In this document: piece by piece, positions 43,715 to 52,456 of the stretch
Numbering within the stretch: the first letter of the stretch is position 1
Layout: every line of letters starts with the position of its first letter
From: Ramlibacter ginsenosidimutans
GTDB taxonomy: Bacteria; Pseudomonadota; Gammaproteobacteria; Burkholderiales; Burkholderiaceae_C
Direction: 5' to 3'
Length of the DNA stretch: 64,000 nt
NCBI RefSeq assembly: GCF_016654015.1
Contig: NZ_JAEPWM010000008.1
Coordinates: 186,001-250,000, forward strand
Notes under the pieces: model-generated
The model's database searches: none
Told to the model about the DNA's origin: nothing
The model's input: the letters and a program-made list of their open reading frames with translations, nothing else
Position numbers and translations under genes: made by a program

Positions 43715-43747
43715 AAAAAAGAACCCCCAGGTTTGAGGCCTGGGGGT
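43715..43747 (-). terminator. Intrinsic terminator, minus strand
   Basis: A perfect ACCCCCAGG / CCTGGGGGT stem with a 7-base loop is followed on the minus strand by TTCTTTTTT. It lies about 300 bases past the LytTR gene, so it may serve that operon or the candidate RNA. Confidence 0.8.
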
Positions 43748-43850
43748 AACAATGCCAGTCGCGGGACGGAGGGCCGGACCAGCTCACCCCGGAGGAGGAG
43801 GGGACTCAGAGGAGTCGGGGTGACCGGGAGACGAAACGCGCTTGTCGGTT
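43715..43850 (-). ncRNA. Candidate C-rich small RNA ending in an intrinsic terminator
   Basis: On the minus strand, TCACCCCG and CGGGGTGA (43784-43823) form an outer stem. It encloses a small GACTC/GAGTC hairpin and an exposed CCCTCCTCCTC stretch complementary to Shine-Dalgarno sequences. A 9-bp perfect stem (43723-43747) and TTTTTT follow. This layout resembles C-rich regulatory RNAs. The 5' end and promoter are not identified. Confidence 0.35.
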
Positions 43851-44045
43851 GTCGGTGGACAGGCGCCTTTCGTGCAATTCGATGGCTTCAAGTAGAAGCG
43901 CCCAACGCGTGATGACTTGTAGGACAGGGCCCACGGGAATTGCCAGATAAACCCCTTAGTTCCGGGCCGGATGCGCGGCAGCTGCCAAGCGCCGCTGCAT
44001 TCGAGACAAATGCACGGGCCGGGATCGGGCCCGGACGGCCGCGCC

Positions 44046-44843
44046 TCACATGGCTTTGAACAAATGCGTGTAGAGCCGGCTCACCGGCAGCCGCTCTTTG
44101 CGTCCGCGCAAGGCCAGGTGCAGCTTGCCCGCTTCGTCCCGCTGCACGCTCTCCACGGCGGTCGCTCGGACGACGGTGCCGCGGTGCACCTGCCAGAACA
44201 GCTGCGGGTCCAGTTGCGGCAGCAGCTCCTTCAGCGGCGTGCGGATCAGGACCTCGCCGTCAGCGCAGACCACGCGCACATACTTGTCCGCGGCCTCGAA
44301 GTACACGACGTCCTCGATGGGCACCATGCGGATCGTGGTGCCCACGCTCGCCTGGATCACCTTGAGCTGCGGCTGCGCCGCGGCGGGGGCGCCTTGCAGC
44401 AGGTGGCGCAGCTGGCCCAGCGTGGCTTCGAGCCCGGCGCCGCCGTGCGCTGCGCGCTGCGCCAGCACCTGGCGCAGCTTGTCCACCGTCTTCTGCAAGC
44501 GACCGGCCTGCACGGGCTTCAGCACATAGTCGACCGCCTGCGCCTCGAAGGCCTGCACGGCGTACTGGTCGTAGGCGGTGACGAAGACGAGCGCAGGGAA
44601 GGGCGCGTCGGCCGGCCAGGCATCGGCGAGTTCCGCCGCGGCCTCGAGGCCGCCTTGGCCCGGCATGCGGATATCGAAGAAGAGGACGTCGGGACGATGC
44701 TCCAGCGCCGTCTGCACGGCGGCGGCGCCGTCACCGACCGTCGCTGCCACGCGCAGCTCGGGCCAGGCGCGCGCCAGTTCCGCGCGCAGGGCCTGCGCCA
44801 GCAGCGGTTCGTCTTCGGCGATGACGGCGGTCGGGGCGTTCAT
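44046..44843 (-). CDS. LytTR-family response regulator
   Basis: A 265-residue regulator. The receiver has Glu10-Asp11-Glu12 and phospho-acceptor Asp57 (VLFFDIRMPGQGG). The output is a LytTR DNA-binding domain from about residue 165 (IRMVPIEDVVYFEAADKYVRVV, then FWQVHRGTVVRATAVESV). The ATG at 44843 overlaps the kinase stop by 4 bases (ATGA), so it is the coupled partner of the LytS-type kinase. Targets probably include this operon and membrane functions. Confidence 0.93.
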   Translation of the reverse strand: MNAPTAVIAEDEPLLAQALRAELARAWPELRVAATVGDGAAAVQTALEHRPDVLFFDIRMPGQGGLEAAAELADAWPADAPFPALVFVTAYDQYAVQAFEAQAVDYVLKPVQAGRLQKTVDKLRQVLAQRAAHGGAGLEATLGQLRHLLQGAPAAAQPQLKVIQASVGTTIRMVPIEDVVYFEAADKYVRVVCADGEVLIRTPLKELLPQLDPQLFWQVHRGTVVRATAVESVQRDEAGKLHLALRGRKERLPVSRLYTHLFKAM

Positions 44844-45877
44844 GCGAGGGGCAGCGTGATGCGCGCGTGCGCGCCGCCGGCATCGGCGTGGAAGTCCAGG
44901 CGCGCGCGCTCGCCATGCAGCGCCTGCAGGCGCTCGCGGATCTGGGCCAGGCCGAAGCCGTTGCCGCCGGCGGGCGCGCGTGCGTCGCCCACGCCGGTGT
45001 CGTCCACCGTGAGCACCAGCAGCTCGCCTTCGCGCGCTGCGCGCACCGTGATGCGGCCGCCTTGCACCTTGGGCTCCAGCCCGTGCTGGATGCTGTTCTC
45101 CACCAGCGGCTGCAGCAGCAGCGTCGGCACCCGCACGCCGGCGAGTTCGGGCGGCAGTTCCAGCGTGTACGAGAGCCGCTCGCCCATGCGGATCGCCATC
45201 AGCTCCAGATAGTCGCGCAGCCGGTCGAACTCCCGCTGCAGCGGATGCGTCGTGGCGCGCGACGCGTCGAGCGTCGCGCGCAGGTACGCGATCATGTGAT
45301 CGAGCATGTGCTGCGCGCGCGGCGGGTCGATGCCGATCAGCACGCGCAGGTTGGCGAGCGTGTTGAACAGCATGTGCGGCTCCAGCTGCGTCTCCAGCAG
45401 CTTCAGCCGCGCCTCGCCCGCGTGCTGGCGCGCTTCGCCCATCTTGCGTTCGAGGTAGGCGCTCCTGTTGCGGCTGTAGAACCAGTAGCTTCCCGCGATG
45501 CCGGACATCAACGTGATCAGCACCGAGTTGCGCAAGTCCTTCGCCGGGTCCACCGGCGGCCCGTGGTACAGGCCGAAGGCGAGGCAGACGCCGTCACCGA
45601 GCCGGTTGCCGAGCCACCAGCCGCCGCCGATGCCGACGGCCACCAGCGCCACGCCGGCGAAGCCGGTGGGCCAGCCGGTCTCGCGCGCCGAGGGCAGCAG
45701 GTGCCGCCCCAGGTCGACGATCGCCCAGATCATCGTGCCGATGAACAGCGAATACACGGTGGGCACCCCGTAGGGCTTGTCCGGCTCGAAGGCGACCTGC
45801 AGCGTCGCGATCACCATGCAGAAGGCGAGCGTCTGCAGCAGGTGCTGCAGCTTGGAGATGGGGTCGATGCGGATCAC
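44840..45877 (-). CDS. LytS-type sensor histidine kinase
   Basis: A 345-residue membrane kinase. Four or five transmembrane helices lie in residues 1-135 with no large periplasmic domain. The His_kinase motif is KLLETQLEPHMLFNTLANLRVLIG, with the phospho-accepting His in EPHMLFN. LLLQPLVENSIQHGLEP and GNGFGLAQIRERL form the ATP site. The start is GTG 45877, overlapping the TGA of the upstream 2TM gene (GTGA). It is coupled on both sides. Confidence 0.92.
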   Translation of the reverse strand: MIRIDPISKLQHLLQTLAFCMVIATLQVAFEPDKPYGVPTVYSLFIGTMIWAIVDLGRHLLPSARETGWPTGFAGVALVAVGIGGGWWLGNRLGDGVCLAFGLYHGPPVDPAKDLRNSVLITLMSGIAGSYWFYSRNRSAYLERKMGEARQHAGEARLKLLETQLEPHMLFNTLANLRVLIGIDPPRAQHMLDHMIAYLRATLDASRATTHPLQREFDRLRDYLELMAIRMGERLSYTLELPPELAGVRVPTLLLQPLVENSIQHGLEPKVQGGRITVRAAREGELLVLTVDDTGVGDARAPAGGNGFGLAQIRERLQALHGERARLDFHADAGGAHARITLPLA

Positions 45878-46170
45878 CGGCGTTCCTGCTCGCGCCGCAG
45901 CCGCTCGCGCTCGCGTTCGACCAGGCGCTCGCGGAACGCGCTGCCCTTGCCCAGCATGAACACCGAGATGCCATGCAGGGCCAGGCCGATGCCCCAGCCG
46001 AACAGCGGGAAGCGCTGCCAATGGCGGTGGCCGAAGCCGAAGTCGGACATGGCGAACAGGGCGAGATTCACCAGCAAGTACACGCTCGCGTGGATGTACC
46101 AGCCCATCTTCGCGCCGGCGCGGCGGCGGGCGAGGTGTTCGATCTCTTCGGGGCTGAGCGGTGCGGGCAT
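45874..46170 (-). CDS. 2TM-domain protein, copy 2 (98 aa)
   Basis: A small membrane protein with the 2TM domain: RRRAGAKMGWYIHASVYLLVN starts the first helix and WGIGLALHGISVFML is the second. A charged coiled tail ERLVERERERLRREQERR follows. It is a clear paralogue of the 47207-47491 protein in the same operon. Domains of this kind are often fused to or encoded beside LytS kinases, consistent with a sensory or scaffolding role. Confidence 0.85.
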   Translation of the reverse strand: MPAPLSPEEIEHLARRRAGAKMGWYIHASVYLLVNLALFAMSDFGFGHRHWQRFPLFGWGIGLALHGISVFMLGKGSAFRERLVERERERLRREQERR

Positions 46171-46181
46171 CGCGGATGATT

Positions 46182-47207
46182 CTAGGGGAGCAGGTGCTGC
46201 TGCATGAACGCGATGGCGCGACCCTGCGCCTGCGGCACCAGGGCGCGGTCGAAACCTGGCGGGTCGCGCAAGAGCTTCGCCGCGGTGCCGGAAAGGCCCG
46301 GGGGCTGCGGCGACATCAGCGAACCGTGGCCGGCGGTGGGCAGGTCGGCCACCAGCGTGCAGCCCTGGCACGCGCGCAATACGCTGTCGACGTGGTACGC
46401 GTGCGGCAGCCAGGCGTCGCGGCCGGCGCGCACCAGTCCCAGTGGCACCGCGGGGTGCGCGAGCGAGGCCGGGTCGAAGTCGATGGCGTAGGGCACTTCG
46501 GCCACGATGGCGGCGATCCGCGGGTCGGTGTGGCCGTACGAAGAGGCATCGTCCAGCTTCCAGCGGATCACGCGCAGGGCCACGGCCTTGCGCAGCCCGT
46601 CGAAGCCATCGTCCTTGAGTTCCAGGGCGAGGCCCACGCAGCTCTGGAAATCGTCGGCGAGGTGCTCCTCGCAATGCTGGCGCATCCGGGCCGGCGACCA
46701 GCGTCCGCCCGCGAGCGTCAGCGCCGTATGGCCACCGGCGGACATGCCGTACATTCCCACGCGGTCCAGCGAGAGCAGGGGCGCCAGGCGGGCATCGGCC
46801 GCCACCGCATCGATGGCGCGCGAGATCTCGAGCGGCCGCCGCTTCCAGCTTGCGGGGCCGACCTCGGACATGTCGCGGAAGTTGTCGCCCCGGTGCAGCG
46901 GGAGGGCGACGACGAAGCCCGCTTCGGCCAGCCGCTTCGCGAAGTCCGAATGCACCCAGGCATTGCCGCCGGAGCCATGCGAGATCACCACCAGGCGACC
47001 GTTGCCACGCCGCGGGGCTGCGCCCTCGGCGATCTGCAGCTCGAAGGGGCCGCGCTGCACGGGCGCGGCATGCTGCGCGGTCGGATAAAAGACTTGGATC
47101 GGCCCGTCCTCGCCCTGCGCGGGGAGCTCCAGCAGCCCGACGTCCGCGTGCGCGGTGCCGATGGCCAGCGCCAGCAGGGTGGCGACGGTGGTGAGGAGGC
47201 GGCGCAT
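46182..47207 (-). CDS. Exported alpha/beta hydrolase (dienelactone hydrolase/PAF-acetylhydrolase-like)
   Basis: A 341-residue hydrolase with a signal peptide (residues 1-22). VVISHGSGGNAW forms the oxyanion region, GMYGMSAGGHTAL carries the nucleophilic serine, and a late Asp/His pair (RAGRDAWLPHA, TAGHGSLMS) completes the triad. The ATG at 47207 overlaps the upstream 2TM gene stop in a TGATG arrangement, with GGAG 8 bases before. It is sandwiched between two paralogous 2TM genes in a LytSR operon, which suggests a role in envelope lipid or small-ester turnover. Confidence 0.85.
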   Translation of the reverse strand: MRRLLTTVATLLALAIGTAHADVGLLELPAQGEDGPIQVFYPTAQHAAPVQRGPFELQIAEGAAPRRGNGRLVVISHGSGGNAWVHSDFAKRLAEAGFVVALPLHRGDNFRDMSEVGPASWKRRPLEISRAIDAVAADARLAPLLSLDRVGMYGMSAGGHTALTLAGGRWSPARMRQHCEEHLADDFQSCVGLALELKDDGFDGLRKAVALRVIRWKLDDASSYGHTDPRIAAIVAEVPYAIDFDPASLAHPAVPLGLVRAGRDAWLPHAYHVDSVLRACQGCTLVADLPTAGHGSLMSPQPPGLSGTAAKLLRDPPGFDRALVPQAQGRAIAFMQQHLLP

Positions 47208-47491
47208 CACCACGGCTCCTCGCTCGCGCGCAACTTGCGGCGCTCGCGTTCGACGAGGCGGTCCTGCAGGCCGCCGCCACCTGCGGCGATGAAGACGACG
47301 ACGCCGTGGATCGCCAGGCCCAGGCCCCAGCCCAGCGCCGGAAACACGGCCCAGTGGCCGCCGCTCGCAGCGGAGACCATGGCCAGGAAGCAGTTCACCA
47401 GGACGTAGACGGCTGCGTGGATGTACCAGCCCAGTTTCATGCCGGCACGGCGGCGCGCACGCCGTTCGAGTTGCCCGCTGGGGTCGTGCAT
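47207..47491 (-). CDS. 2TM-domain protein, copy 1 (94 aa)
   Basis: This has the same layout as its paralogue: RARRRAGMKLGWYIHAAVYVLVN, a second helix LGLAIHGVVVFIAA and a charged tail RLVERERRKLRASEEPW. The ATG at 47491 has AGGAG 7 bases upstream. An ATG at 47530 in the same frame would overlap the preceding gene's stop by 4 bases and is an alternative start. Confidence 0.82.
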   Translation of the reverse strand: MHDPSGQLERRARRRAGMKLGWYIHAAVYVLVNCFLAMVSAASGGHWAVFPALGWGLGLAIHGVVVFIAAGGGGLQDRLVERERRKLRASEEPW

Positions 47492-47526
47492 GGTGTGCTC
47501 CTGGAAGGCGAGGCTGGCGCGGGCGT

Positions 47527-48075
47527 TCATGCGGCCACCGCGGCGGTTTGAGGGCGCAGCGACAGGCGCCACAGGAGGGACGCGCGGCCGATGAACATCC
47601 CGGTGAGGGCGCCGTAGATGGCGGCGACAGTCAGCGCGTACTGGGTGTCGCGCGTCAAGGCGGGGGCCATCGCCAGCTCCACGCCGACGAAGTACTTCAC
47701 GAGGAAGATGCCGAGCACCAGGGCGAGCGGGACGACGCTGCCCGGCAGCGCATAGGTGCGGGAGGCTGGGTCGTAGCTCGCCTTCGTCCGCAGCGTGGCA
47801 ACGGCTGCGTAGACGAGGCCCGCGCACACGATCCAGACGCCGAGCGCTGACGCGAGCAGCGGCGAGCTGCCGAAGGCGGCCAGCATGCCCCACAGGGAGA
47901 GGGCGGTCATCGCCACCGGCATGATGGACGCGCGCGCCACGCCGACCGTGCGGTCGCGCAACTGGCTGATGCCCAGTGCGAGCAGGAAGGCCAGCAGGCC
48001 CCAGACCCACTTGGGTGTGTTGCGCACGATCGTCCCCAGGGCTTCGGGGTGTTGGGTGACGAGCTGGATCAGCAT
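47527..48075 (-). CDS. DUF6622-like multi-pass membrane protein (182 aa)
   Basis: An inner-membrane protein with about five transmembrane helices. LVTQHPEALGTIVRNTPKWVWGLLAFLLALG at the N-terminus and GTYALPGSVVPLALVLGIF-like sequence later fit the DUF6622 family. Its function is unknown. It is the second gene of the operon that ends in lytR. The start is ATG 48075. Confidence 0.8.
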   Translation of the reverse strand: MLIQLVTQHPEALGTIVRNTPKWVWGLLAFLLALGISQLRDRTVGVARASIMPVAMTALSLWGMLAAFGSSPLLASALGVWIVCAGLVYAAVATLRTKASYDPASRTYALPGSVVPLALVLGIFLVKYFVGVELAMAPALTRDTQYALTVAAIYGALTGMFIGRASLLWRLSLRPQTAAVAA

Positions 48076-48100
48076 GGCGGGACTCCTGAGGTGGAACGGT

Positions 48101-48511
48101 TCAGATCAGGCCCAGCTGCGTCCACAGCAGCTGGCCCAGGTAGCGCTGCGGCAGCAGCGTGAAGAAGCCGGTGACGATGCAGGCGAGGACATACAGGCTC
48201 AGCATCGCGCGCCGGTGTCCGGCGAAATCGCGCCGGCCCAGCTTCCAGAAGGCGAAAGCCAGGACGCCCAGCGTGATCGGGATCAGCAGGTGGATGGGCG
48301 TGAAGCCGTCGATGTTCGGCAGCTTGCGGTCGCGGATGAAGAAGGCCGAGACCGCCGTGGCGATCATCAGCGTCACCCAGGCATAGCCGAAGGCGCGGTG
48401 CAGGCGGGGGTGGACAGCTGGGGCACGGCGTGCCCACAGGGCGACCGGCCCGGTGACGACCGCCGCGATGGCGGCGGTCATGTGAATGGCAATGACGGGG
48501 GACATCTGCAT
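48101..48511 (-). CDS. DUF2306 membrane protein (136 aa)
   Basis: A membrane protein with four transmembrane helices and the DUF2306 pattern: IAIHMTAAIAAVVTGPVAL, HPRLHRAFGYAWVTLM, GHRRAMLSLYVLACIVTGFF. Conserved histidines in the helices suggest haem or quinone contact, but this is unproven. It is the first gene of the seven-gene operon. The start is ATG 48511. Confidence 0.82.
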   Translation of the reverse strand: MQMSPVIAIHMTAAIAAVVTGPVALWARRAPAVHPRLHRAFGYAWVTLMIATAVSAFFIRDRKLPNIDGFTPIHLLIPITLGVLAFAFWKLGRRDFAGHRRAMLSLYVLACIVTGFFTLLPQRYLGQLLWTQLGLI

Positions 48512-48770
48512 GGCGCTCTCCGTGGGATCGACGGAGGCGACTGTGCCGATGCACCCGCTGCCAGGCGAGCGGAGTGCGACGAAACGCAGGAAACGCGGCG
48601 CGAAATGCGCGCCGCCAGACGTGAAAAACCGCCCCTCAGGACGGTCAGCGCGAGAAGCGGAGCCGGATCAACCTCCGCACCGCGGCACCCGGACCGCGCG
48701 GAATAACATGCAGCGCGGTCCCTCTTGGCTCAGGGTCCGGCTTGGCCGGTCCTCACGCCACTGATCAAGC
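48512..48770. other. Intergenic, likely promoter of the lytSR operon
   Basis: This gap of about 260 bases precedes the DUF2306 gene. I saw no coding frame and no clear -35/-10 pair. It is the natural place for the operon promoter and for a LytTR binding site, but I could not find convincing repeats. Confidence 0.4.
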
Positions 48771-48804
48771 CACTCTGAAAAGTCGCCCGCGACTTTTCAG
48801 AGTG
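48771..48804. terminator. Perfect 15-bp palindromic hairpin
   Basis: CACTCTGAAAAGTCG and its exact reverse complement flank a 4-base loop. It lies 6 bases after the stop of the minus-strand 49-aa gene. No T run follows outside the stem; the A/T stretches are within it. A terminator is the likely role. Confidence 0.5.
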
Positions 48805-48810
48805 AATCCT

Positions 48811-48960
48811 TTACGCCCAGATCCGCCGGTACTTCTCGGCCAGCTGATGCTGGCGGACCATGATCTTCGGCACGTCCGGGTGCATGGGACTGATCTCGGC
48901 CATGGCCCAGCGGTAGAAGGCCTGGGCGACGACTACGTGGAGCAGGTTGAGGATTTTCAT
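48811..48960 (-). CDS. Small hypothetical protein (49 aa)
   Basis: A short protein starting MKILNLLHVVVAQAFYRWAM, with an amphipathic rather than fully hydrophobic N-terminus, then EISPMHPDVPKIMVRQHQLAEKY. It looks like a real, compact family, but I do not recognise it. The start is ATG 48960; the ribosome binding site is weak. It is divergent from uppP. Confidence 0.6.
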   Translation of the reverse strand: MKILNLLHVVVAQAFYRWAMAEISPMHPDVPKIMVRQHQLAEKYRRIWA

Positions 48961-49129
48961 GGACGTTAATGTCGCCCGCGCTCCCACACCGTCCTGTAGG
49001 TTCCCTGCGCGGCGGTGACTGGCTGTTTCCGACATGGCTTGTCGGACGAATCTGCGGCTGAGCCAGAACGCCGCGGCCGGCCGTCAGGCAAGCCCGACGA
49101 TAATCGCGCCTTTTGCTGCAGGAGCTTGC

Positions 49130-49954
49130 GTGGACGCTGTGTTGCTGGTCAAGGCGACGATCATGGGCATCGTGGAGGGGTTGACGGAGTTTCTTCCCGT
49201 CTCCAGCACGGGTCACCTCATCCTGACGGGGGCCTTGCTGCACTTCGACGACGACAAGGCCAAGGTGTTCGACATCGCCATCCAGACCGGCGCCATCCTG
49301 GCCGTGATCCTGGTGTATTGGCAGAAGATCCGCAGCACGATCGTCTCGCTGCCGACCGACCGGCAGGCGCAGCGCTTCGCCATCAACGTGCTGGTCGCCT
49401 TCTTTCCCGCCGTCGTGCTGGGCCTGCTGTTCGGCAAGGTGATCAAGGAGCACCTCTTCACGCCCTGGGTGGTGGCGACGACCTTCATCCTCGGCGGCTT
49501 CGTGATCCTGTGGGCGGAGGGCCGGCGCCACCCGCCGGTGCGCATCAACTCGGTGGACGAGATGCGCTGGACCGATGCGCTCAAGGTCGGACTCGTGCAA
49601 TGCCTGGCCCTGGTGCCCGGCACCAGCCGCAGCGGCGCGACCATCATCGGCGGCATGCTGCTGGGCCTGTCGCGCAAGGCCGCCACCGAGTTTTCGTTCT
49701 ACCTGGCCATCCCGACGCTGATCGGCGCGGGGGTGTACAGCCTCTACAAGGAGCGCGCTTCGCTGGGTGCGGGCGACGTGCCGCTGTTCGCGGTCGGCTT
49801 CGTCTTTTCGTTCCTGAGTGCGTGGCTGTGCGTGCGCTGGTTGCTGCGCTACATCTCCAGCCACGACTTCAAACCGTTCGCGTGGTACCGGATCGTGTTC
49901 GGGCTCGTCGTGCTGGCCACGGCCTTCACGGGCCTGGTGGACTGGCGCGAGTAG
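49130..49954 (+). CDS. uppP: Undecaprenyl-diphosphatase (BacA type)
   Basis: A 274-residue membrane enzyme that removes a phosphate from undecaprenyl diphosphate, recycling the lipid carrier for peptidoglycan and other polymers; it also gives bacitracin tolerance. Both signature loops are intact: [15 protein letters not shown] near residue 20 and [13 protein letters not shown] near residue 165. Eight transmembrane helices are visible. The GTG at 49130 is chosen because AGGAG lies 6 bases upstream. Confidence 0.95.
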   Translation: MDAVLLVKATIMGIVEGLTEFLPVSSTGHLILTGALLHFDDDKAKVFDIAIQTGAILAVILVYWQKIRSTIVSLPTDRQAQRFAINVLVAFFPAVVLGLLFGKVIKEHLFTPWVVATTFILGGFVILWAEGRRHPPVRINSVDEMRWTDALKVGLVQCLALVPGTSRSGATIIGGMLLGLSRKAATEFSFYLAIPTLIGAGVYSLYKERASLGAGDVPLFAVGFVFSFLSAWLCVRWLLRYISSHDFKPFAWYRIVFGLVVLATAFTGLVDWRE

Positions 49955-49960
49955 GGCGGC

Positions 49961-50719
49961 TCAGCCGGCCGCGGGGCGCGCGCGCGGGCGGCGGTAGGGC
50001 CGCCACCGGCCTTCGGCTTGCGCGAGCCGGTCGCCCACGATGCGCAGCACCTCCGAATGCGTCGGCATGCCGAGGTGGCTGGCATCGACGGCGATGTTCT
50101 CCACGTCCGGCGCCGCGGTCTCCAGGCAACCGCGCCAGCTCACGAAGCCGTCGGACTTGCTGTAGATCGAGCTGATCGGCACGGGCGGGCGCTCGGCCAG
50201 GCGTGCCGTCAACTCGGGCGTGAGCTGCGAGGTGTCGCCGCCCATCCAGCGCAGGATCGTTTCCGCATGGTTGGCGCCCTGGATGGACCGGTGTGGCGTG
50301 CCCATCGTGATCACCTGGCGCACGGCCTCGGGACAGCGCTTGGCGATCTCGCGGGCGTAGATGCCACCGAGGCTCCAGCCCACGAGGCTCACGCGCCGGC
50401 CCTCGCGGGCATGCAGCGCGCGCACTGGCGCCACCAGCGCGTCCAGCCACTCGTGCAGCGCGCCGTTGGGGCCCGTGTTGACGCCGAACTCCCAGTCATG
50501 GACGTCGAGGTTGCAGCTACGCAGGTAGGAGCGCAGTTGCGCGGTGGTGAGGGGGCCCGCGCCGAGGCCGGGATAGACGATGACGGGATGGCCGTCGCCT
50601 TCGACGGTGGATGGTGCGGCAACCTTGCCGGCACAGAGTTCAAAGAGGGCACGCAGGGGCTCGGCAGCGAGCAAGGCGAGGGAGGGCGCCTGGAAGGCGA
50701 GCGCTTGGGGTGAGGACAT
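49961..50719 (-). CDS. Alpha/beta hydrolase, lipase/esterase type
   Basis: A 252-residue hydrolase. PVIVYPGLGAG forms the oxyanion region, LVGWSLGGIYAREIA carries the nucleophilic serine, and the ITMGTPHRSIQG and VDASHLGMP stretches supply the later active-site elements, as in triacylglycerol lipase-like esterases. No signal peptide is clear. It ends 6 bases from the convergent uppP stop. The substrate is unknown. Confidence 0.85.
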   Translation of the reverse strand: MSSPQALAFQAPSLALLAAEPLRALFELCAGKVAAPSTVEGDGHPVIVYPGLGAGPLTTAQLRSYLRSCNLDVHDWEFGVNTGPNGALHEWLDALVAPVRALHAREGRRVSLVGWSLGGIYAREIAKRCPEAVRQVITMGTPHRSIQGANHAETILRWMGGDTSQLTPELTARLAERPPVPISSIYSKSDGFVSWRGCLETAAPDVENIAVDASHLGMPTHSEVLRIVGDRLAQAEGRWRPYRRPRARPAAG

Positions 50720-50791
50720 GCGTCGATGCTGCGCCCTCGCGCGGGCTCCCGCTTGCCGTGCGTGAGTAGGGGCACGTAGGACCGGGGGCCG

Positions 50792-51589
50792 TCAGAGCGC
50801 CAGCAAAGCGGCCTCGATGGCCGCGGCGGTGGCCGTGGGCTTTTCCATCGGGAACAGGTGGCTGCCATCCATCATCGTGATCCGGCCGGCGGTGACCTTC
50901 GCGGTCATTGCCATCCCGACCTGCCCGATCTCCTCGGACTGCAGTCCGCCGATGAAGGCCACGGGGCAGCGCAGGGGATGGCGCTTCAGCATCGCGGCCA
51001 TGTTGTCCGGCAGCGTGTTGTAGATGCGCGTTTCGACCTCGCGGTCGAAGCTGAGGACGCGCTGGCCGTCTTCGTCGTGCGTGCCGTAGGCCACGTAGTC
51101 GGCGAGCACCTGCGGGTCCCAGCGCGCGAAGGCCTTCTTGTGCCGGAAGTGCTCCAGCGCCGCCTCCTGCGAGGGCCAGCGGTTCCTGCGCTTGCGGCTC
51201 ACCGCGCCCGGCGAAATGGATCCCACCAGCTGCGTGCGCTTGGCCGCGCGCACCGCGTGCGACTTCCAGCCGCCGATCAGGGGTGAGTCGAGCAGCAGCA
51301 CGCCGCGCGCGAGCTGGGGGTGGCGTGCGGCGCAGAGGATGCTGAGGAAGCCGCCCAGCGAGTGTCCGACCAGGAACGCGGGTTCGCCCGCCTTGTCCAC
51401 CTCGCGGGCGGCGAAGTCGTGCAGTTGCTGGATCAGTCCCGGCCAGTTGTTGCTGACCGGGTAGGCCGGGTCGTGCCCGAACCTGTCCGGCGCCTTCACG
51501 GTGAAGCCGCGCGCACGCAGCTGCCGGAACAGCACGCCGTAGGTGCTGGCCGCAAAACTGTTCGCGTGCGAGAAGACGATCAGGGCCAT
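50792..51589 (-). CDS. Alpha/beta hydrolase (265 aa)
   Basis: A hydrolase of the general alpha/beta fold. ALIVFSHANSFAASTY forms the oxyanion strand, FLVGHSLGGFLSILCA carries the nucleophile Ser, and a final GSHLFPMEKP supplies the histidine. AFIGGLQSEEIGQVG holds the likely acid. It is encoded next to, and in the same direction as, the 49961-50719 hydrolase. The pair is not obviously a recent duplication. Confidence 0.87.
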   Translation of the reverse strand: MALIVFSHANSFAASTYGVLFRQLRARGFTVKAPDRFGHDPAYPVSNNWPGLIQQLHDFAAREVDKAGEPAFLVGHSLGGFLSILCAARHPQLARGVLLLDSPLIGGWKSHAVRAAKRTQLVGSISPGAVSRKRRNRWPSQEAALEHFRHKKAFARWDPQVLADYVAYGTHDEDGQRVLSFDREVETRIYNTLPDNMAAMLKRHPLRCPVAFIGGLQSEEIGQVGMAMTAKVTAGRITMMDGSHLFPMEKPTATAAAIEAALLAL

Positions 51590-51625
51590 GCGGTGGCCGT
51601 CATCCCGGCGGCGCGGAATGCCGCA

Positions 51626-52456
51626 TCAGATCAATTTCTCTTCCGGCCGCGTGATCTTCTTCAGCGGCTTGCTGCGCCCGGCAGGGTCGGTGCGCAGCGG
51701 CGTGTCGGTGTGCGACTCGTCCCAGACCGGGTCGTCGAGGCTGTCGAACACCTCGCGCAGCTTCTGGCCCCAGCCGGTGTGCAGCATCCGGAAGTAGGGG
51801 TTCTGCATGTCGATGCACACCACCTTGTCGGTCTGGAAGCGGTTCGCCTCGTACACGACCAGGTCCAGCGGCGGGCCGACGGACAGGTTGGACTTCATGG
51901 TGGAGTCCATGGACACCAGCGCGCACTTGGCAGCCTCGTCGAGGTCGGTCTCGGGCGTCAGTACGCGGTCCAGCACCGGCTTGCCGTACTTGTACTCGCC
52001 CACCTGGAAGTAGGGCGTCTCCGCCGTCGCCTCGATGAAGTTGCCGGCCGAATAGACCTGGAACAGGCGCATGCCCTCGCCGCGGATCTGGCCGCCGAAG
52101 ATCAGGTTGACGTTGAACTCCACGCCTGCCTGTTGCAGCGACCTGGCATCGCGGTCGTACACGTGGCGCACGGTCTGGCCCAGGACGCGGCAGGCGTCGA
52201 ACATGCTGGAGGCGTTCCAGATCGTGACCGGCTCGCCCGTGTCGGTCTCCTTCAACTGTTCGACCTGCAGGAGTTCGCGCACCGACTGCGCGATGCTCAG
52301 GTTGCCGGCGGACAGCAGCACCATGAAGCGGTCGCCCGGCCGCTCGTACACGATCATCTTGCGGAAGGTGCTGATGTTGTCCACGCCCGCGTTGGTGCGC
52401 GAGTCGGACAGGAACACCAGTCCTGCATTGAGCTTGATGCCGACGCAGTAGGTCAT
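51626..52456 (-). CDS. Anbu proteasome-like peptidase (ancestral beta subunit)
   Basis: A 276-residue Ntn-hydrolase of the Anbu family, a bacterial proteasome homologue. The N-terminus [12 protein letters not shown] exposes Thr2 as nucleophile after Met removal. Asp18 ([14 protein letters not shown]) and Lys33 complete the proteasome-type active site. [21 protein letters not shown] and [17 protein letters not shown] are family motifs. Its ATG overlaps the mutS stop by 4 bases (ATGA). The usual neighbours of Anbu (alpha-E, ATP-grasp and transglutaminase genes) are not nearby. Confidence 0.9.
   Translation of the reverse strand: MTYCVGIKLNAGLVFLSDSRTNAGVDNISTFRKMIVYERPGDRFMVLLSAGNLSIAQSVRELLQVEQLKETDTGEPVTIWNASSMFDACRVLGQTVRHVYDRDARSLQQAGVEFNVNLIFGGQIRGEGMRLFQVYSAGNFIEATAETPYFQVGEYKYGKPVLDRVLTPETDLDEAAKCALVSMDSTMKSNLSVGPPLDLVVYEANRFQTDKVVCIDMQNPYFRMLHTGWGQKLREVFDSLDDPVWDESHTDTPLRTDPAGRSKPLKKITRPEEKLI

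Larger units (their letters stand above)
43569..44045. other. Intergenic region with candidate small RNA, no convincing gene
   Basis: This 477-base gap holds the candidate RNA and terminator at 43715-43850. No ATG-initiated frame of coding character was seen on the minus strand between 43750 and 44040. A plus-strand frame at 43709-43912 has no ribosome binding site and crosses the hairpins. Confidence 0.45.

Noticed and set aside
43709..43912. A 67-codon plus-strand frame
   Set aside because: It crosses two stable hairpins, has no ribosome binding site and has poor coding composition. The minus-strand terminator explains the structure better.
49961..51589. The two adjacent alpha/beta hydrolases as a tandem duplication
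   Set aside because: They share only the general fold motifs (GWSLGG versus GHSLGG). The surrounding sequences do not align by eye.
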